64,000 nt of DNA from Acidobacteriota bacterium (GTDB taxonomy: Bacteria > Acidobacteriota > Terriglobia > Terriglobales > Acidobacteriaceae): the NCBI GenBank assembly GCA_021818585.1, contig JAKATU010000078.1:1-64000 (forward strand), in the 5' to 3' direction. The position numbers and the translations under genes were made by a program. The notes beneath the pieces are model-generated. The model had not been told where the DNA came from, searched no databases, and saw only the letters and a program-made list of their open reading frames with translations. Every line of letters begins with the position of its first letter. The stretch's first letter is position 1. This document shows, piece by piece, positions 53,280 to 62,694 of this stretch.

Positions 53280-56200
53280 CTACCAGGAGAATCGCACTCC
53301 CACCTGGCCCGACCTTGGATTATTGGTAATGCTGCTGACTTTTCCAAAAGTGGGGGAACCGATGGTCAGGTCTGGATTCGAGTATTGGTGACGGTTGGTG
53401 ACGTTGAAGAACTCCGCGCGAAGCGTCACTACATAGCGCCCATGCCGTCCGGCTGCGAACCTCTTGAGAAGGCTCACGTCTTCATTGTTGGAAGCCCAAC
53501 CATGCCAATGATCGAACGAGGCGGGACTGTTTCCCAGTTGACCGTTTGCCGGATCAGAGAAGATGGAAGTGTCCACGAAATTATTGGAGGGATCGCTGAG
53601 GTTGATCGGGTCCAGCTTCTGGAATGTATTTTTGAAGTTGGCGCCCTGGGCCACGTTCGCCCATACGGCGCTCCAGCCGGGATACACGGTGGAAGAGTGC
53701 ACTGCGCCCAGCGGAGCGCCCGCCTGGAAGTCAACAATGGCGGCGGCGAGCCAGCCACCGAAGAAGAAATTCTCAATTCTGTTGTGGTTGAGATACCGCT
53801 GACCATGCCCGAAGGGAAGACGGTAATTGACGAAACCCTTGACTTCCTGTGGAGTATAGCCTGCCTCAGGCGACTGAGCGTAGGTTTGATACAGGTAAGG
53901 ATCCTGGTATCCCTTCGATGCTGAAAATGTATCCGTAAATGCGTTGTTAGTATCTCCCGTTAACTTGGACAACGTATAACTCATGCTCATGCTCAGACCG
54001 TGCGTGTTGCGTGATGTTACCTGCATGACAAATGCGTTGTAACCGGTCTGGCCAAGAGGCGTGTTCACGAAATAGATCTTGCTTCCGATACGTGCTTCCT
54101 GCGGGTAGGGGCTGATGGCGTCAAATGCCTCGCCGGTCCAGCCTGGATAGGGATACGGTATGCCCAAAGCCGCAGACTGAGCTGGATTGGTGATGAACGT
54201 CTGGACACCGCCCGTGTTGTAAAGCTGGGAATACTGCTGCCAGGTGGGCCAGTTGTACGGATCGAGCGCTCCATCGTGGAGGTTCCTGCCAATATTGCCG
54301 ATGTAGCTGACGTGGAGAACCCATGTACGCGCAAATTGGTATTGAACGTTCAGATTCCAGTTCTGGGTGCGGCCCATGGTGAGCGTGTTCGGTGAGACAG
54401 ACACCGGCGAAGCAGGAATAAAGGTACCGTTGTTATCCGCCACGGGCTGCGTCGGCACTCCTGGGTATCCACCGTCCCAGTTGAAGGCATACAAGTTGGT
54501 CTGCACAGGCGGATTGACTTGATTCACCGCCTGATAACCGTAAGAGGCGCCGTACGGCACCGCTCCGTAGCTGTTGTTGCCGAGCGGAGCGTAGTAGATA
54601 CCGTAGTCGCCGCGCAGGACTATGCGATTCGTCAGGGCATAGCTTCCGCCGATGTGCGGGCCGAATTGCTTGAAGTCATTCTGCGTTTCAAAGGTCTGGC
54701 TGCCACTGGTCAGATACTGCATGCTGCCGAGATAGGGAGCGAAGTTAGGATTGGCAGCCGAGGTCGTGAAGTTAGACCAGTGTCCGTGGACTTCATGCTC
54801 GGCCAGTGGTATATCCCACCGCAAGGCATACTCCAGTGTCAGCTTTGGGGTGATGCGATATGCATCTTCGGCATACAACGCAAACTCTTTCCGCCTTCCA
54901 TCCTGAAAAATCGGCGTTTGCTTTTGTGCGCTGTAAACGTCCCCAAGCATGAAGTTGGCGAATGAAAATCCCGTATGGGAATCCGCGAATGTTTTGGTTG
55001 GATCCTGACCAGTAAGCCGGCTGAAGACGAAGCTCAGGGGACCGCCGCGCTGATCGTTATTGATCCCAAGCGCGCGCGCTTCAAACCCGAAGTGCACCAC
55101 ATGACGGCCATGCACCCAGGTGACGTCGTCGTCGAAGATGCCGTTGTAAGAGACATAGCCCGTGTGGGGCGTGCGGATGCTCCCAATGGTGGCTTCGCCT
55201 ACACCATTGAAGGCGCCGCCAAAGTTGATGAGTGGAAAGTTCGGCACCGACTGGTAAGCCCCCAGGCCGATTTGCTGCGCCCAGTTTGTGTTTCCAGCGA
55301 CGGAGGTGAGCGGAATGGATTTGTTCTGGAATGAGTTGAAGGTAAAGGCCGCAACGTTGAGCAGGTTCGGCGTGATGGTCCAAGCATCGTTGACGCGGTA
55401 AGCGTTAGAAACCGTCGTCTGCACGCCACCGGAGGCAAGCGGTCCACCATTCTGCGACCCTGCCTGCCAAAGATTGGTGCTATTGGTTAATGCGGCGTTA
55501 TACCGCGGCCGCAGCACATATATATAAGATGAATTGATGCGGTTGTTCGGGGTCAGATCCCAGCTGTAGTTGAAGCTAAGTTGTGTTTGCGTAAATTCCG
55601 GGTCCACCTCGTTCAGCGCAGGGTAGTTGAGCGTGTTTCGTGTGGTGATGGTGGGGGCGTAGTACTTGGTGTATATGGCGGCAATTTTCTGGGACACCTG
55701 GCTCAGCATGTTCTGCGGAATGATGTTACCGGGAAAGACGCAGTTGTTGACCGGATTCCAGATAGCTCCTTGGTATATTGGGTTTCCACATTTATCCTTT
55801 GCCAAAGCCGCCTTGTTTGTCTGCAATAGGGAGCTGAAATCTCCCTGCAGGAACGCTGCCGTAGGAACCGTGACCCCACCATCCGTGGTAGAAAAGTTGG
55901 CCTGGTGATATCTCTCATAGGCTGCATAGAGAAACATGTGCTTGCGCCAGATCGGAAAGCCGCCGCTGACTCCCCAGTCGGAATAGGTGTTGGTGGGCTT
56001 GGCATAGGTGGAGTTATAGGAGGCGGCGTTGGCTGGGTCGGTGCTGTCGTAGTAGGAGCGGAAGTAATTGTTCTCCCAGGTGTTCGCGTCCAGTTGCTTG
56101 TTGCTGTATATGCCGAAGGCCGAGCCGTGGAAGTGATTGGTCCCCGATTTCAATTCGAAGAGAAACGCGCCACCGCCCGTGCGGCCTGTCGCGGCGCTGA

Positions 56201-56975
56201 TGCCGGAGGTGTCTACCTGGAACTGCTGTACGGCGTCCATGGGCGGCTCCATCGCTCCGATGAAACCCGATTGTCCGGAATCTGCGGAGGTGCCGTTGAT
56301 GAGCACTTCCTTGGTGTCATTCTGTGAGCCGCCGACCTGGCCCTGATAGTCGGTGCCTGAGACGGTAGGAGTAATGTCAAATGCGAATGCGGTAATGTCA
56401 CGCCCCTGATAGGCAGTCAGCGGAAGATTCGTAATGTCCTGACTGTTCATATTGGTGCCGAGCTCGGTATTGACCTTGAGCAACGGCGCAGCTGTTACGG
56501 TGACGGTCTGCTTTTGCGCGCCCACTTTGAGGGTTACATTCAACTGCGCGCGCTGCTGCACCTGGATCGCGACACCGAGGTGCACAAAGGTGGCGTAGCT
56601 TTCTTTCTTGTAAGTGATGTCGTACGTGGCAATCGGCAGGTTCAGTAGATTGTAGATGCCGGCTCCGTTGCTGACCGACGTGTACTTTTGACCGGTTGCA
56701 GGATTGAGCGCAACAACGCTTACGCCCGGAATGACGGCTCCGGTGGAGTCAGTGATGGTGCCGGTGATGGTACCGCGATCCACCTGCGCATGCGCCGGCA
56801 GCGTAATCAGCATCACACAGAGAACGGCGAGGCAGCCATAGGCAAGAAGCGATGAGCCGTGCAGGAAGGCACGGCGCATCCGCGCAATCACAGATCCGGA
56901 ATCCGGGAACTTCACGCCTCGAACAGAGGCTTGAACCTGCAGAGGTCTTTCTGTTGCTGAATGATCGATGTTCAC
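53280..56975 (-). CDS. Oar-like TonB-dependent receptor 2
   Basis: 1231 aa. A long N-terminal leader precedes a signal-like hydrophobic run (LAYGCLAVLCVMLITLPAHAQ), so the first 40 residues extend a normal signal peptide. Then come the carboxypeptidase-regulatory-like domain (RGTITGTITDSTGAVIPGVS), plug (LLKVNTELGTNMNSQDITNLP) and barrel, ending GQVGVRFSW with a terminal Trp. The GTG at 56975 has GGGAG 7 nt upstream. It is 279 bp upstream of receptor 1 and is a distant paralogue of it. The substrate is inferred to be the same type of glycan. Confidence 0.88.
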   Translation of the reverse strand: MNIDHSATERPLQVQASVRGVKFPDSGSVIARMRRAFLHGSSLLAYGCLAVLCVMLITLPAHAQVDRGTITGTITDSTGAVIPGVSVVALNPATGQKYTSVSNGAGIYNLLNLPIATYDITYKKESYATFVHLGVAIQVQQRAQLNVTLKVGAQKQTVTVTAAPLLKVNTELGTNMNSQDITNLPLTAYQGRDITAFAFDITPTVSGTDYQGQVGGSQNDTKEVLINGTSADSGQSGFIGAMEPPMDAVQQFQVDTSGISAATGRTGGGAFLFELKSGTNHFHGSAFGIYSNKQLDANTWENNYFRSYYDSTDPANAASYNSTYAKPTNTYSDWGVSGGFPIWRKHMFLYAAYERYHQANFSTTDGGVTVPTAAFLQGDFSSLLQTNKAALAKDKCGNPIYQGAIWNPVNNCVFPGNIIPQNMLSQVSQKIAAIYTKYYAPTITTRNTLNYPALNEVDPEFTQTQLSFNYSWDLTPNNRINSSYIYVLRPRYNAALTNSTNLWQAGSQNGGPLASGGVQTTVSNAYRVNDAWTITPNLLNVAAFTFNSFQNKSIPLTSVAGNTNWAQQIGLGAYQSVPNFPLINFGGAFNGVGEATIGSIRTPHTGYVSYNGIFDDDVTWVHGRHVVHFGFEARALGINNDQRGGPLSFVFSRLTGQDPTKTFADSHTGFSFANFMLGDVYSAQKQTPIFQDGRRKEFALYAEDAYRITPKLTLEYALRWDIPLAEHEVHGHWSNFTTSAANPNFAPYLGSMQYLTSGSQTFETQNDFKQFGPHIGGSYALTNRIVLRGDYGIYYAPLGNNSYGAVPYGASYGYQAVNQVNPPVQTNLYAFNWDGGYPGVPTQPVADNNGTFIPASPVSVSPNTLTMGRTQNWNLNVQYQFARTWVLHVSYIGNIGRNLHDGALDPYNWPTWQQYSQLYNTGGVQTFITNPAQSAALGIPYPYPGWTGEAFDAISPYPQEARIGSKIYFVNTPLGQTGYNAFVMQVTSRNTHGLSMSMSYTLSKLTGDTNNAFTDTFSASKGYQDPYLYQTYAQSPEAGYTPQEVKGFVNYRLPFGHGQRYLNHNRIENFFFGGWLAAAIVDFQAGAPLGAVHSSTVYPGWSAVWANVAQGANFKNTFQKLDPINLSDPSNNFVDTSIFSDPANGQLGNSPASFDHWHGWASNNEDVSLLKRFAAGRHGRYVVTLRAEFFNVTNRHQYSNPDLTIGSPTFGKVSSITNNPRSGQVGVRFSW

Positions 56976-57409
56976 TGTTTGCTCCCTAAGAGTGTTTCGC
57001 TCGTGCTTTCCACTGATTGATTTTCAGGAGAGGCTCAGTCGTCACCGTTGAATAGACTGAGTGGTTCCGCTCCCATGCGGATCTGGCTATTTATTCTGAC
57101 AATGCATAGAGCAGTCAGGGGGAACGTATTTGAGGCTGACTGCGGAGCGGCTGATGACAGCGGGTGCATCAAGCGTCAAATGTAAAGCATTACATCATTG
57201 CTCAAAAAAGTTATCGCCCAGGCGATTCGGCTGTCAAGCTCTTTCCAGCAACGACACGACTTAGCAGCCTTTCCTTTTGAGAATTCCTCCCCTTTTTCAT
57301 TCTGCGAATACATTTTTGTCTCCAATCAATGAACTTCCAGAGTTCGACAAGCGCCGTTCATCGATCTGCATGGGTTTTGCATCGCCATGCAGATCGATCG
57401 CCTTGCCTG
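56976..57409. other. intergenic region between TonB receptor 2 and the sulfatase-like gene
   Basis: 434 bp. It is relatively AT-rich and should hold the promoter of receptor 2, because both flanking genes run on the minus strand. A 13-bp perfect inverted repeat (tcgatctgcatgg / ccatgcagatcga, 57361-57373 and 57385-57397) lies just after the sulfatase-like stop and may stabilise or end that transcript, although no U-tract follows. Confidence 0.5.
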
Positions 57410-59314
57410 CTATTTCTTCATGGCGGCAGTCGCGTCCGTTCTCTGGAAGCGGACTGCTCCGGCAACTACCGCTCCGTTGGCGCGATTGGTGAGCTTAACG
57501 GAAGTTGGGTCATGGAAGACTCCGAGCGAATGCCACTCGCCCTGGCCCTGCTGCTGGTTGACCGGAAAGGACATCGATCCGCCGGAGTAAAAGACTGTGT
57601 AGGATGCATCCGTTGCCTGCTTGACTCCGGATCCTGGAATGCCGCCGTAGTAGACAGAGATTTTGTATTGGCCGATGAACGGCGTATCAGACCGGTAGAT
57701 GACGTAGGCGTTTGCCGGCCCGGGCGCCGCCCAGTAGGCAAAGTGCCCCAGATTGTTTGCGGCATTATCCATGCGCCAGGCACTTCCGGTGAGCTGATAG
57801 TGCGATCCGCCGGTGGGAGTGATGAGGGTGTTGGCATGAGACAGCATCCTGAGGTTGGTGGAGTCACGCCCCTGCAGGACGGCGAGGGCGAAGTTTTGAC
57901 GCCAGTCCGGATAAGACTCGGCCTGCTTGACTTCTTCCTGGATGTGGTTATCGAGAACTGCCTTGAGCTTTGCTGCTTCTTTGGGAATCTGTGAGCATAT
58001 GCTCCTGGTCTCGTGCCAGTCTGCCTTTTCGTCGAAGCACTGAATCTTGCCGGTTGGAATGGTCTCGATCACTTTGTAGCGTTTGTTGCGGACAGAGTAC
58101 TGGGGAACGAGGTTGGACTCCTCGGAAAAGAGGTATTTGTTGGGCGGGGTCGTGGTTGTGCCCTCGATGATGGGCTTCAGACTGACGCCGTCCGTTTTTG
58201 CGGGTGGCGGCAGGTGATCGAGCGCCATGATCGTGGGAACAATGTCGTAGTTGCTGACCAGGTCATTGAGCCGCTTGCCTGCGGGTACGCCGGGGCCGGC
58301 GACAATGAGAGGCACATGCAGATCCGAATTGTAGAGGGAGCGATGGTCTGCGGTGTTGAAGGTCTTTGGATGCGAGTAGAGCAGTTCCCCGTGGTCGGAG
58401 GTAAAGATAATGATGGTGTTCTTGTCCAGCCCCATGGACTGAACGGCGTCGAGCAATTTGCCGATGTAGTGGTCTGCATAGAGGATTTTCCCGGCGTATA
58501 GCTCTCGCATTCTGCGAATGGCATGAATGTTCTGCAGCTTGGCCAAGCGGTGCAGCTGGGGCGTGTCTCCCAGATTCGGATAGTTATCCGGCGTCTTGAA
58601 CTTGTCGTAAGCAGCGGGCTCATTGAAGGGGGCATGCGGCTCCATGTAATGGACCCAAAGGAAGAATCGCTGGTGCTGATGCGCCTTGATCCACTGCTCG
58701 GCCCAGGCCGTGGTCTTGGGCGCGGTCAGATAGAAGGCGTCGATGTTAGGATGGCCTGCCACCGGCAGTTGATAGCCGGGAAAGAATTTGAAGGAATCCC
58801 AACCGCGGTGGACCACGTCCCAGATGGACCAGCAGTTGGCATTGTCAGCCGCGGTTACCATGCCGTACTTCTTCAGCATTTCCGGAATGATGGGCTTGTA
58901 GGGCGAAAGCAGCAATCTGGAGGGCACGGCGGGCAGTTTACCGTCGGTGAGTGGGGCGCTGATCCTTGGCCCGCAGCCCTCGTAGGGTGGAAGCGTCATG
59001 CCGTGGACGGTGGGAAAGAGTCCGGTCAGGATCACGCCGAAGGACGGAGTCGTCCAGGGTGCGCCCGCATACATCTGAGTGAAGGTTGTTCCTCTGGCAG
59101 CCAGTTTCTCCAGATTTGGGGTGTCATCGTAAGGGGAGCCGTACATGTGCATGTAGTTGGCGCTCATCTGGTCGGCGGTTACGAGGATGACATTGTAAGG
59201 AGCCGTCTTTACGGGAGCCTGCCCCTGAGCTCGAACGGGCTCGACGAAGCCTGCCATCAGGCAGGCAATTGCGACCACCAGGCTCCCACGAATCATTGAA
59301 TGAAATCTCTGCAT
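57410..59314 (-). CDS. sulfatase-like alkaline-phosphatase-superfamily hydrolase with golvesin-like C-terminal domain
   Basis: 634 aa with a signal peptide (LVVAIACLMAGFVEPVRAQ). The metal site is recognisable: D48 in VILVTADQM, and TSDHGE further on. The formylglycine motif C/S-x-P-S-R reads T88-T-P-S-F92, so Cys/Ser is replaced by Thr and the Arg by Phe. Thr nucleophiles occur in related phosphoesterases, so a phosphoesterase or transferase is as likely as a sulfatase. The C-terminal 130 residues (YVIYRSDTPFIGQYKISVYY; VKLTNRANGAVVAGAVRF) look like the golvesin/xanthan-lyase-type binding domain. It is divergent from the regulator. Confidence 0.82.
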   Translation of the reverse strand: MQRFHSMIRGSLVVAIACLMAGFVEPVRAQGQAPVKTAPYNVILVTADQMSANYMHMYGSPYDDTPNLEKLAARGTTFTQMYAGAPWTTPSFGVILTGLFPTVHGMTLPPYEGCGPRISAPLTDGKLPAVPSRLLLSPYKPIIPEMLKKYGMVTAADNANCWSIWDVVHRGWDSFKFFPGYQLPVAGHPNIDAFYLTAPKTTAWAEQWIKAHQHQRFFLWVHYMEPHAPFNEPAAYDKFKTPDNYPNLGDTPQLHRLAKLQNIHAIRRMRELYAGKILYADHYIGKLLDAVQSMGLDKNTIIIFTSDHGELLYSHPKTFNTADHRSLYNSDLHVPLIVAGPGVPAGKRLNDLVSNYDIVPTIMALDHLPPPAKTDGVSLKPIIEGTTTTPPNKYLFSEESNLVPQYSVRNKRYKVIETIPTGKIQCFDEKADWHETRSICSQIPKEAAKLKAVLDNHIQEEVKQAESYPDWRQNFALAVLQGRDSTNLRMLSHANTLITPTGGSHYQLTGSAWRMDNAANNLGHFAYWAAPGPANAYVIYRSDTPFIGQYKISVYYGGIPGSGVKQATDASYTVFYSGGSMSFPVNQQQGQGEWHSLGVFHDPTSVKLTNRANGAVVAGAVRFQRTDATAAMKK

Positions 59315-59620
59315 TGCAATATCCCTTTTTCGTTAGCATTTCGCTTTTGCGGCGCTTGCTCCCGGGTATACCGATGAAAGGCGAACAACGGTTTGCAGTT
59401 CGTCCGCCTGAGCGCGAGCAAACCCATCACCTGCCGGAAAGAATTTTCCGGAAGTCGTTCGAAATCAGCCTGCACGCATGTCGGTCTTGCTAGATTGCAG
59501 CGAATCCTCCGCGCACGAGAGAACAGATTGCAAGTCAATAACTGTCAATGACGGGTTCAGGGTACGAAATTATCGCTATGTGATGCTTTATGAATTATTT
59601 ACACCATCACCTGGAAGCGT

Positions 59621-59650
59621 TTGCATTGATTGTTACGAGGGTGTTATGCT
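59621..59650 (+). promoter_or_regulatory. candidate sigma-70-type promoter of the regulator gene
   Basis: TTGCAT (59621-59626) and TATGCT (59645-59650) are separated by 18 bp and lie about 30 bp before the start codon at 59681. The surroundings are AT-rich. The divergent sulfatase-like promoter must lie in the same 366-bp region (59315-59680). Confidence 0.35.
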
Positions 59651-59680
59651 CACAGCCGTCTGTATATATCAGGAGCAGGA

Positions 59681-60823
59681 ATGGAATCTGCGGTCGCAAA
59701 CGAGAAAATCATCGACCAGCTTGCGTCCATTCTCTCTGCCCCTGCGTTTGCCTCCAGCAAGCGCTGTCAGGATTTTCTCCGCTACATCGTGACCGAGGCC
59801 ATCGAGGGTCGGCGGGAAGAGATCAACGAGCGAAACATCGCGCATCTGGTATTCGGGAAGAGCCAGCGTTTTGAGCCGAGTGAAGATTCGCTTGTCCGGG
59901 TGAAAGCGCACGAAGTTCGGCGACGGCTGGCGCAGTATTACCAGGACAATCCCGGCTCCGAGTTAAAAATTGAGCTTCCGCACGGGGGCTACGCTCCTCA
60001 GTTTGTGGAGCAGCGTGTGGCGCAGGCGCCCGCACCCGGCGAGTACAATCGGCCACTGCCATCGCCAGCGCCGCGGCCACCGATTAACCGGCGCAAGGCC
60101 TTCTGGTATATCGCCGGAACGGCCGCCGCGACTGCAGCGGCTATTCCCCTCTCCTTATATATACGCAGTGGGCATCCGGAGACTCCCCTGGAGCAACTCT
60201 GGGCGCCAGTCGGCGAAGCGAAGACACCGCTTCTGATCTCGATCCCGGTTCTTATTTCAAAGACTCCGAACGGGTCGATCGCGGATCGTGTCGGGCTAGG
60301 GGTAGCGGCTGCGGTCAGCCAAGCCGCAAACTTTCTGAACGAGCATCATCTGCAGTATCGGCTGCGTTTTGGCTCCGGACTTACCTTCGGCCAGTTGAGG
60401 GAGCAACCGAGTTTACTGCTTGGGGGATTCACTTCGACCTGGAGCCAGTGGGCGACCAAGGGCCTACGCTTTTACATGGTGGCTGGGAAAACCTGGCCCG
60501 AGTCTTACATCTTCGACTCGAAGACCGGTCAACGCTGGCAGGCAGAAAATCTGCAACCGGATGGCTATGCCTCGGCGGACTATGGCATAGTAGCGAGGGT
60601 TTTTGACGCGGTAAGCGGTCAGATTCTTTTTGTCGCGGCCGGCATTACCACCTTCGGCACCGAGGGCGCCGCGTCTGTGCTCTTTGACCCTCATGCGTTT
60701 AACGCCGTGGTGAAGGGCGCGCCCAGTGACTGGACATCGAAAAACTTTCAGGCGGTCATCAAGGTCTCCATCTTTGGCACGACTCCTTCAACACCGCAGA
60801 TTGTTGCCACGCACTTCTGGTAA
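59681..60823 (+). CDS. membrane-tethered transcriptional regulator-like protein
   Basis: 380 aa. The N-terminal 90 residues (ILSAPAFASSKRCQDFLRYI; VFGKSQRFEPSEDSLVRVKA; VRRRLAQYYQDN) match a helical, winged-helix-like domain common next to TonB receptors and TPR proteins in Acidobacteriota. A Pro-rich linker and one transmembrane segment (FWYIAGTAAATAAAIPLSLY) lead to a periplasmic domain of unknown fold. I infer sensing outside and DNA binding inside. ATG 59681 follows AGGAGCAGGA. It is divergent from the sulfatase-like gene, its likely target. Confidence 0.7.
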   Translation: MESAVANEKIIDQLASILSAPAFASSKRCQDFLRYIVTEAIEGRREEINERNIAHLVFGKSQRFEPSEDSLVRVKAHEVRRRLAQYYQDNPGSELKIELPHGGYAPQFVEQRVAQAPAPGEYNRPLPSPAPRPPINRRKAFWYIAGTAAATAAAIPLSLYIRSGHPETPLEQLWAPVGEAKTPLLISIPVLISKTPNGSIADRVGLGVAAAVSQAANFLNEHHLQYRLRFGSGLTFGQLREQPSLLLGGFTSTWSQWATKGLRFYMVAGKTWPESYIFDSKTGQRWQAENLQPDGYASADYGIVARVFDAVSGQILFVAAGITTFGTEGAASVLFDPHAFNAVVKGAPSDWTSKNFQAVIKVSIFGTTPSTPQIVATHFW

Positions 60824-61078
60824 CTGCGGACTCGCCACGAATCGCGATGCAGAGCGGCGATAAAAATGCGCCGGTAAATTCATCGATCTCCCGGACGCAG
60901 CTCGCTTAGCCAAACTCGGAGGCACAGCGAAAACTGAGTGGCGCATCAGTCCATGTCGATCTTGCGTACGTTCACTCCGTTCTTTACCTTTCTGAAAAAT
61001 CCAGCGGGCAGGTCATGCAGTGCAAGAACGGCCACGCCGGATCAATCCTGATCACTCTACCGCATCCGTTGGAGTGCT

Positions 61079-61354
61079 TTAGTGCGATGAGGGTGGAACG
61101 TATTCCTTGGGTAAGGCGGCGCCTTCGCCGAAGAAGAACTGATTCATCTGCTCGACGAGGAATTCCTGTGCCTGGGGTGTCCAGGGCTGCAGGCGGTATT
61201 CGTTGAGCAGCATCTTCTGGTGCTCGACCCATTCGAGCCAGGCTTTCCTGGAGACACTGTTGTAGATCTTCTGCCCGAAGTCCGTGTCGAAGGGCGGCTC
61301 GTCGAGGCCTTCCATTTCCTGCTTGTGACGTACGCAAAATACTGTGTGTGCCAT
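61079..61354 (-). CDS. Fe(2+)-trafficking / oxidative damage protection protein (YggX family)
   Basis: 91 aa, normal for YggX. Diagnostic stretches are MAHTVFCVRHKQEMEGLD with the conserved Cys9-equivalent, IYNSVSRKAWLEWVEHQKML, and LNEYRL. Protects Fe-S proteins or moves Fe(II). ATG 61354 is the family start; three upstream codons in frame are not needed. The 255 bp between it and the regulator gene show nothing recognisable. Confidence 0.92.
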   Translation of the reverse strand: MAHTVFCVRHKQEMEGLDEPPFDTDFGQKIYNSVSRKAWLEWVEHQKMLLNEYRLQPWTPQAQEFLVEQMNQFFFGEGAALPKEYVPPSSH

Positions 61355-61683
61355 AGTCCTCACTCAAGTCTTATTTTACGACGCGGGTGTGGCAGGTGAA
61401 GAGAACTGGCCGGATTATGGACAACGACGTTCTGGTGAGCCGGTTTCGGAAATTCGGACATCGGGATGAGTGGGGTCAGAGTACCCCTGAGGTCCGAACA
61501 CCCCCAAAAATCATTTCGACCGAAGCTGGATTGCCGTAAGGCGAGCGAACGTAGCGGAAAATCTGCGTTTACCCCTCTCAATATCGAATGAACCATCCCG
61601 AACACAATGCCACCAAACAAAAAACGGGGCCGGCAAAACCGGCCCCCAATTGCTTTATAGAGACACATTTTCAGGGGAAAGAT
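61355..61683. other. intergenic region between yggX-like and ferritin-like genes
   Basis: 329 bp holding the yggX-like promoter and the terminator of the ferritin-like gene. Nothing else is recognised. Confidence 0.5.
61614..61646 (-). terminator. rho-independent terminator after ferritin-like gene 1
   Basis: On the minus strand GGGGCCGG pairs with CCGGCCCC around TTTTG and is followed by GTTTTTTGTTTG. Confidence 0.85.
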
Positions 61684-62592
61684 CTATCGGATAGTCCCGT
61701 TCAAGCCATTCGGGAAAAACGCGCCGCCCGTACCCGCGGCGCCACCGCCATAGACCACCGCCAGCACCTGCGCCGTCGTTCTCGCATAGGTCTGTGCCTG
61801 CGCGTCGGGAGTATCCACAATCGTCGCGGCGTTATTCGTCACTCCCACGCCGATGTCGTCATTGTTCGTTCCATCCAGCTTCGCCCGCGTCATGGCAATC
61901 GCCTGCGAAGCCGACTGCGCCGAGCTGCCAGCCTGGAATATCCGCGTCCGGATGCCCGCCGCGTGATACGCCTCCACGTTGTGGATGCCCACCGCTTTAT
62001 CCAGGTAGGTCTTGCTGGAAATCAATCCCGCCGCGCCTTGGTAAGCCGTCACGCCGACATCCTCAAAGATGAACGCGCCCAGCAAAAAATTCGTCTCATT
62101 CGCAAACGGATCAAAACTCGTTCCCAGCCCCGCCGCCATGGCCAGCGCATTGAAGCTGTTCAGCAGGTCGATATTCGGCATCGCGACTGCCGCCGTCGCG
62201 AGGTTCGACTGCAGAAACTTCACATGGTTCTGCTCATCGAGTGCAATCTCCGTCGCAAAGTCCTGCGTCGACGTGTCCGTAAAGGTCACCATCGGGTTCG
62301 ACTTGACCGTGACCGTGCCGCCGGCCTGACCGTTGCCGCCCTTGATGGAAATACCGGCAGCCACATCAATCGTCATGCCCGTCGTCGCCAGCGTGTAATA
62401 CTGCGCTTCCAGAAACTCCAGGTTCAAAGCAAAGTTCAGAATGTCCGCATCTGTCACCGTCGCGGCAAAGGCCGACCTGCTGGTCAGCGCCAGGCCCGCC
62501 AGCGCCGCGCCGCCCAGCATCAGCGCCTTGCGCCGCGAGGCACGCCTTTCTTCCATCTCCTGCAACAGCTCTTTCGTCTCGTTGCTTTCCAT
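61684..62592 (-). CDS. ferritin-like domain protein, Tat-exported
   Basis: 302 aa. A twin-arginine signal (ASRRKALMLGGAALAGLALTS, shortened) is followed by a four-helix ferritin-like domain with carboxylate/His ligands in FALNLEFLEAQYY, ALDEQNHVKFL, FEDVGVTAYQGA and VEAYHAAGIRTR. It resembles the Pcc13-62/dessication-related and stress ferritin-like proteins. It ends with a Gly/Ala-rich tail and FPNGLNG, shared with its neighbour. ATG 62592 has AAGGAG at 7 nt. Together with the next gene it forms a tandem paralogous pair. Confidence 0.87.
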   Translation of the reverse strand: MESNETKELLQEMEERRASRRKALMLGGAALAGLALTSRSAFAATVTDADILNFALNLEFLEAQYYTLATTGMTIDVAAGISIKGGNGQAGGTVTVKSNPMVTFTDTSTQDFATEIALDEQNHVKFLQSNLATAAVAMPNIDLLNSFNALAMAAGLGTSFDPFANETNFLLGAFIFEDVGVTAYQGAAGLISSKTYLDKAVGIHNVEAYHAAGIRTRIFQAGSSAQSASQAIAMTRAKLDGTNNDDIGVGVTNNAATIVDTPDAQAQTYARTTAQVLAVVYGGGAAGTGGAFFPNGLNGTIR

Positions 62593-62694
62593 ATTCCATC
62601 TCCTTCATGCGTGCCGTTCCAGCACGTCGTCAGTCTTCCCCACGCAAGGAATCCGGACTCGCTCCGAATCCCGCCGACTCGCAAGCCAGCAACG

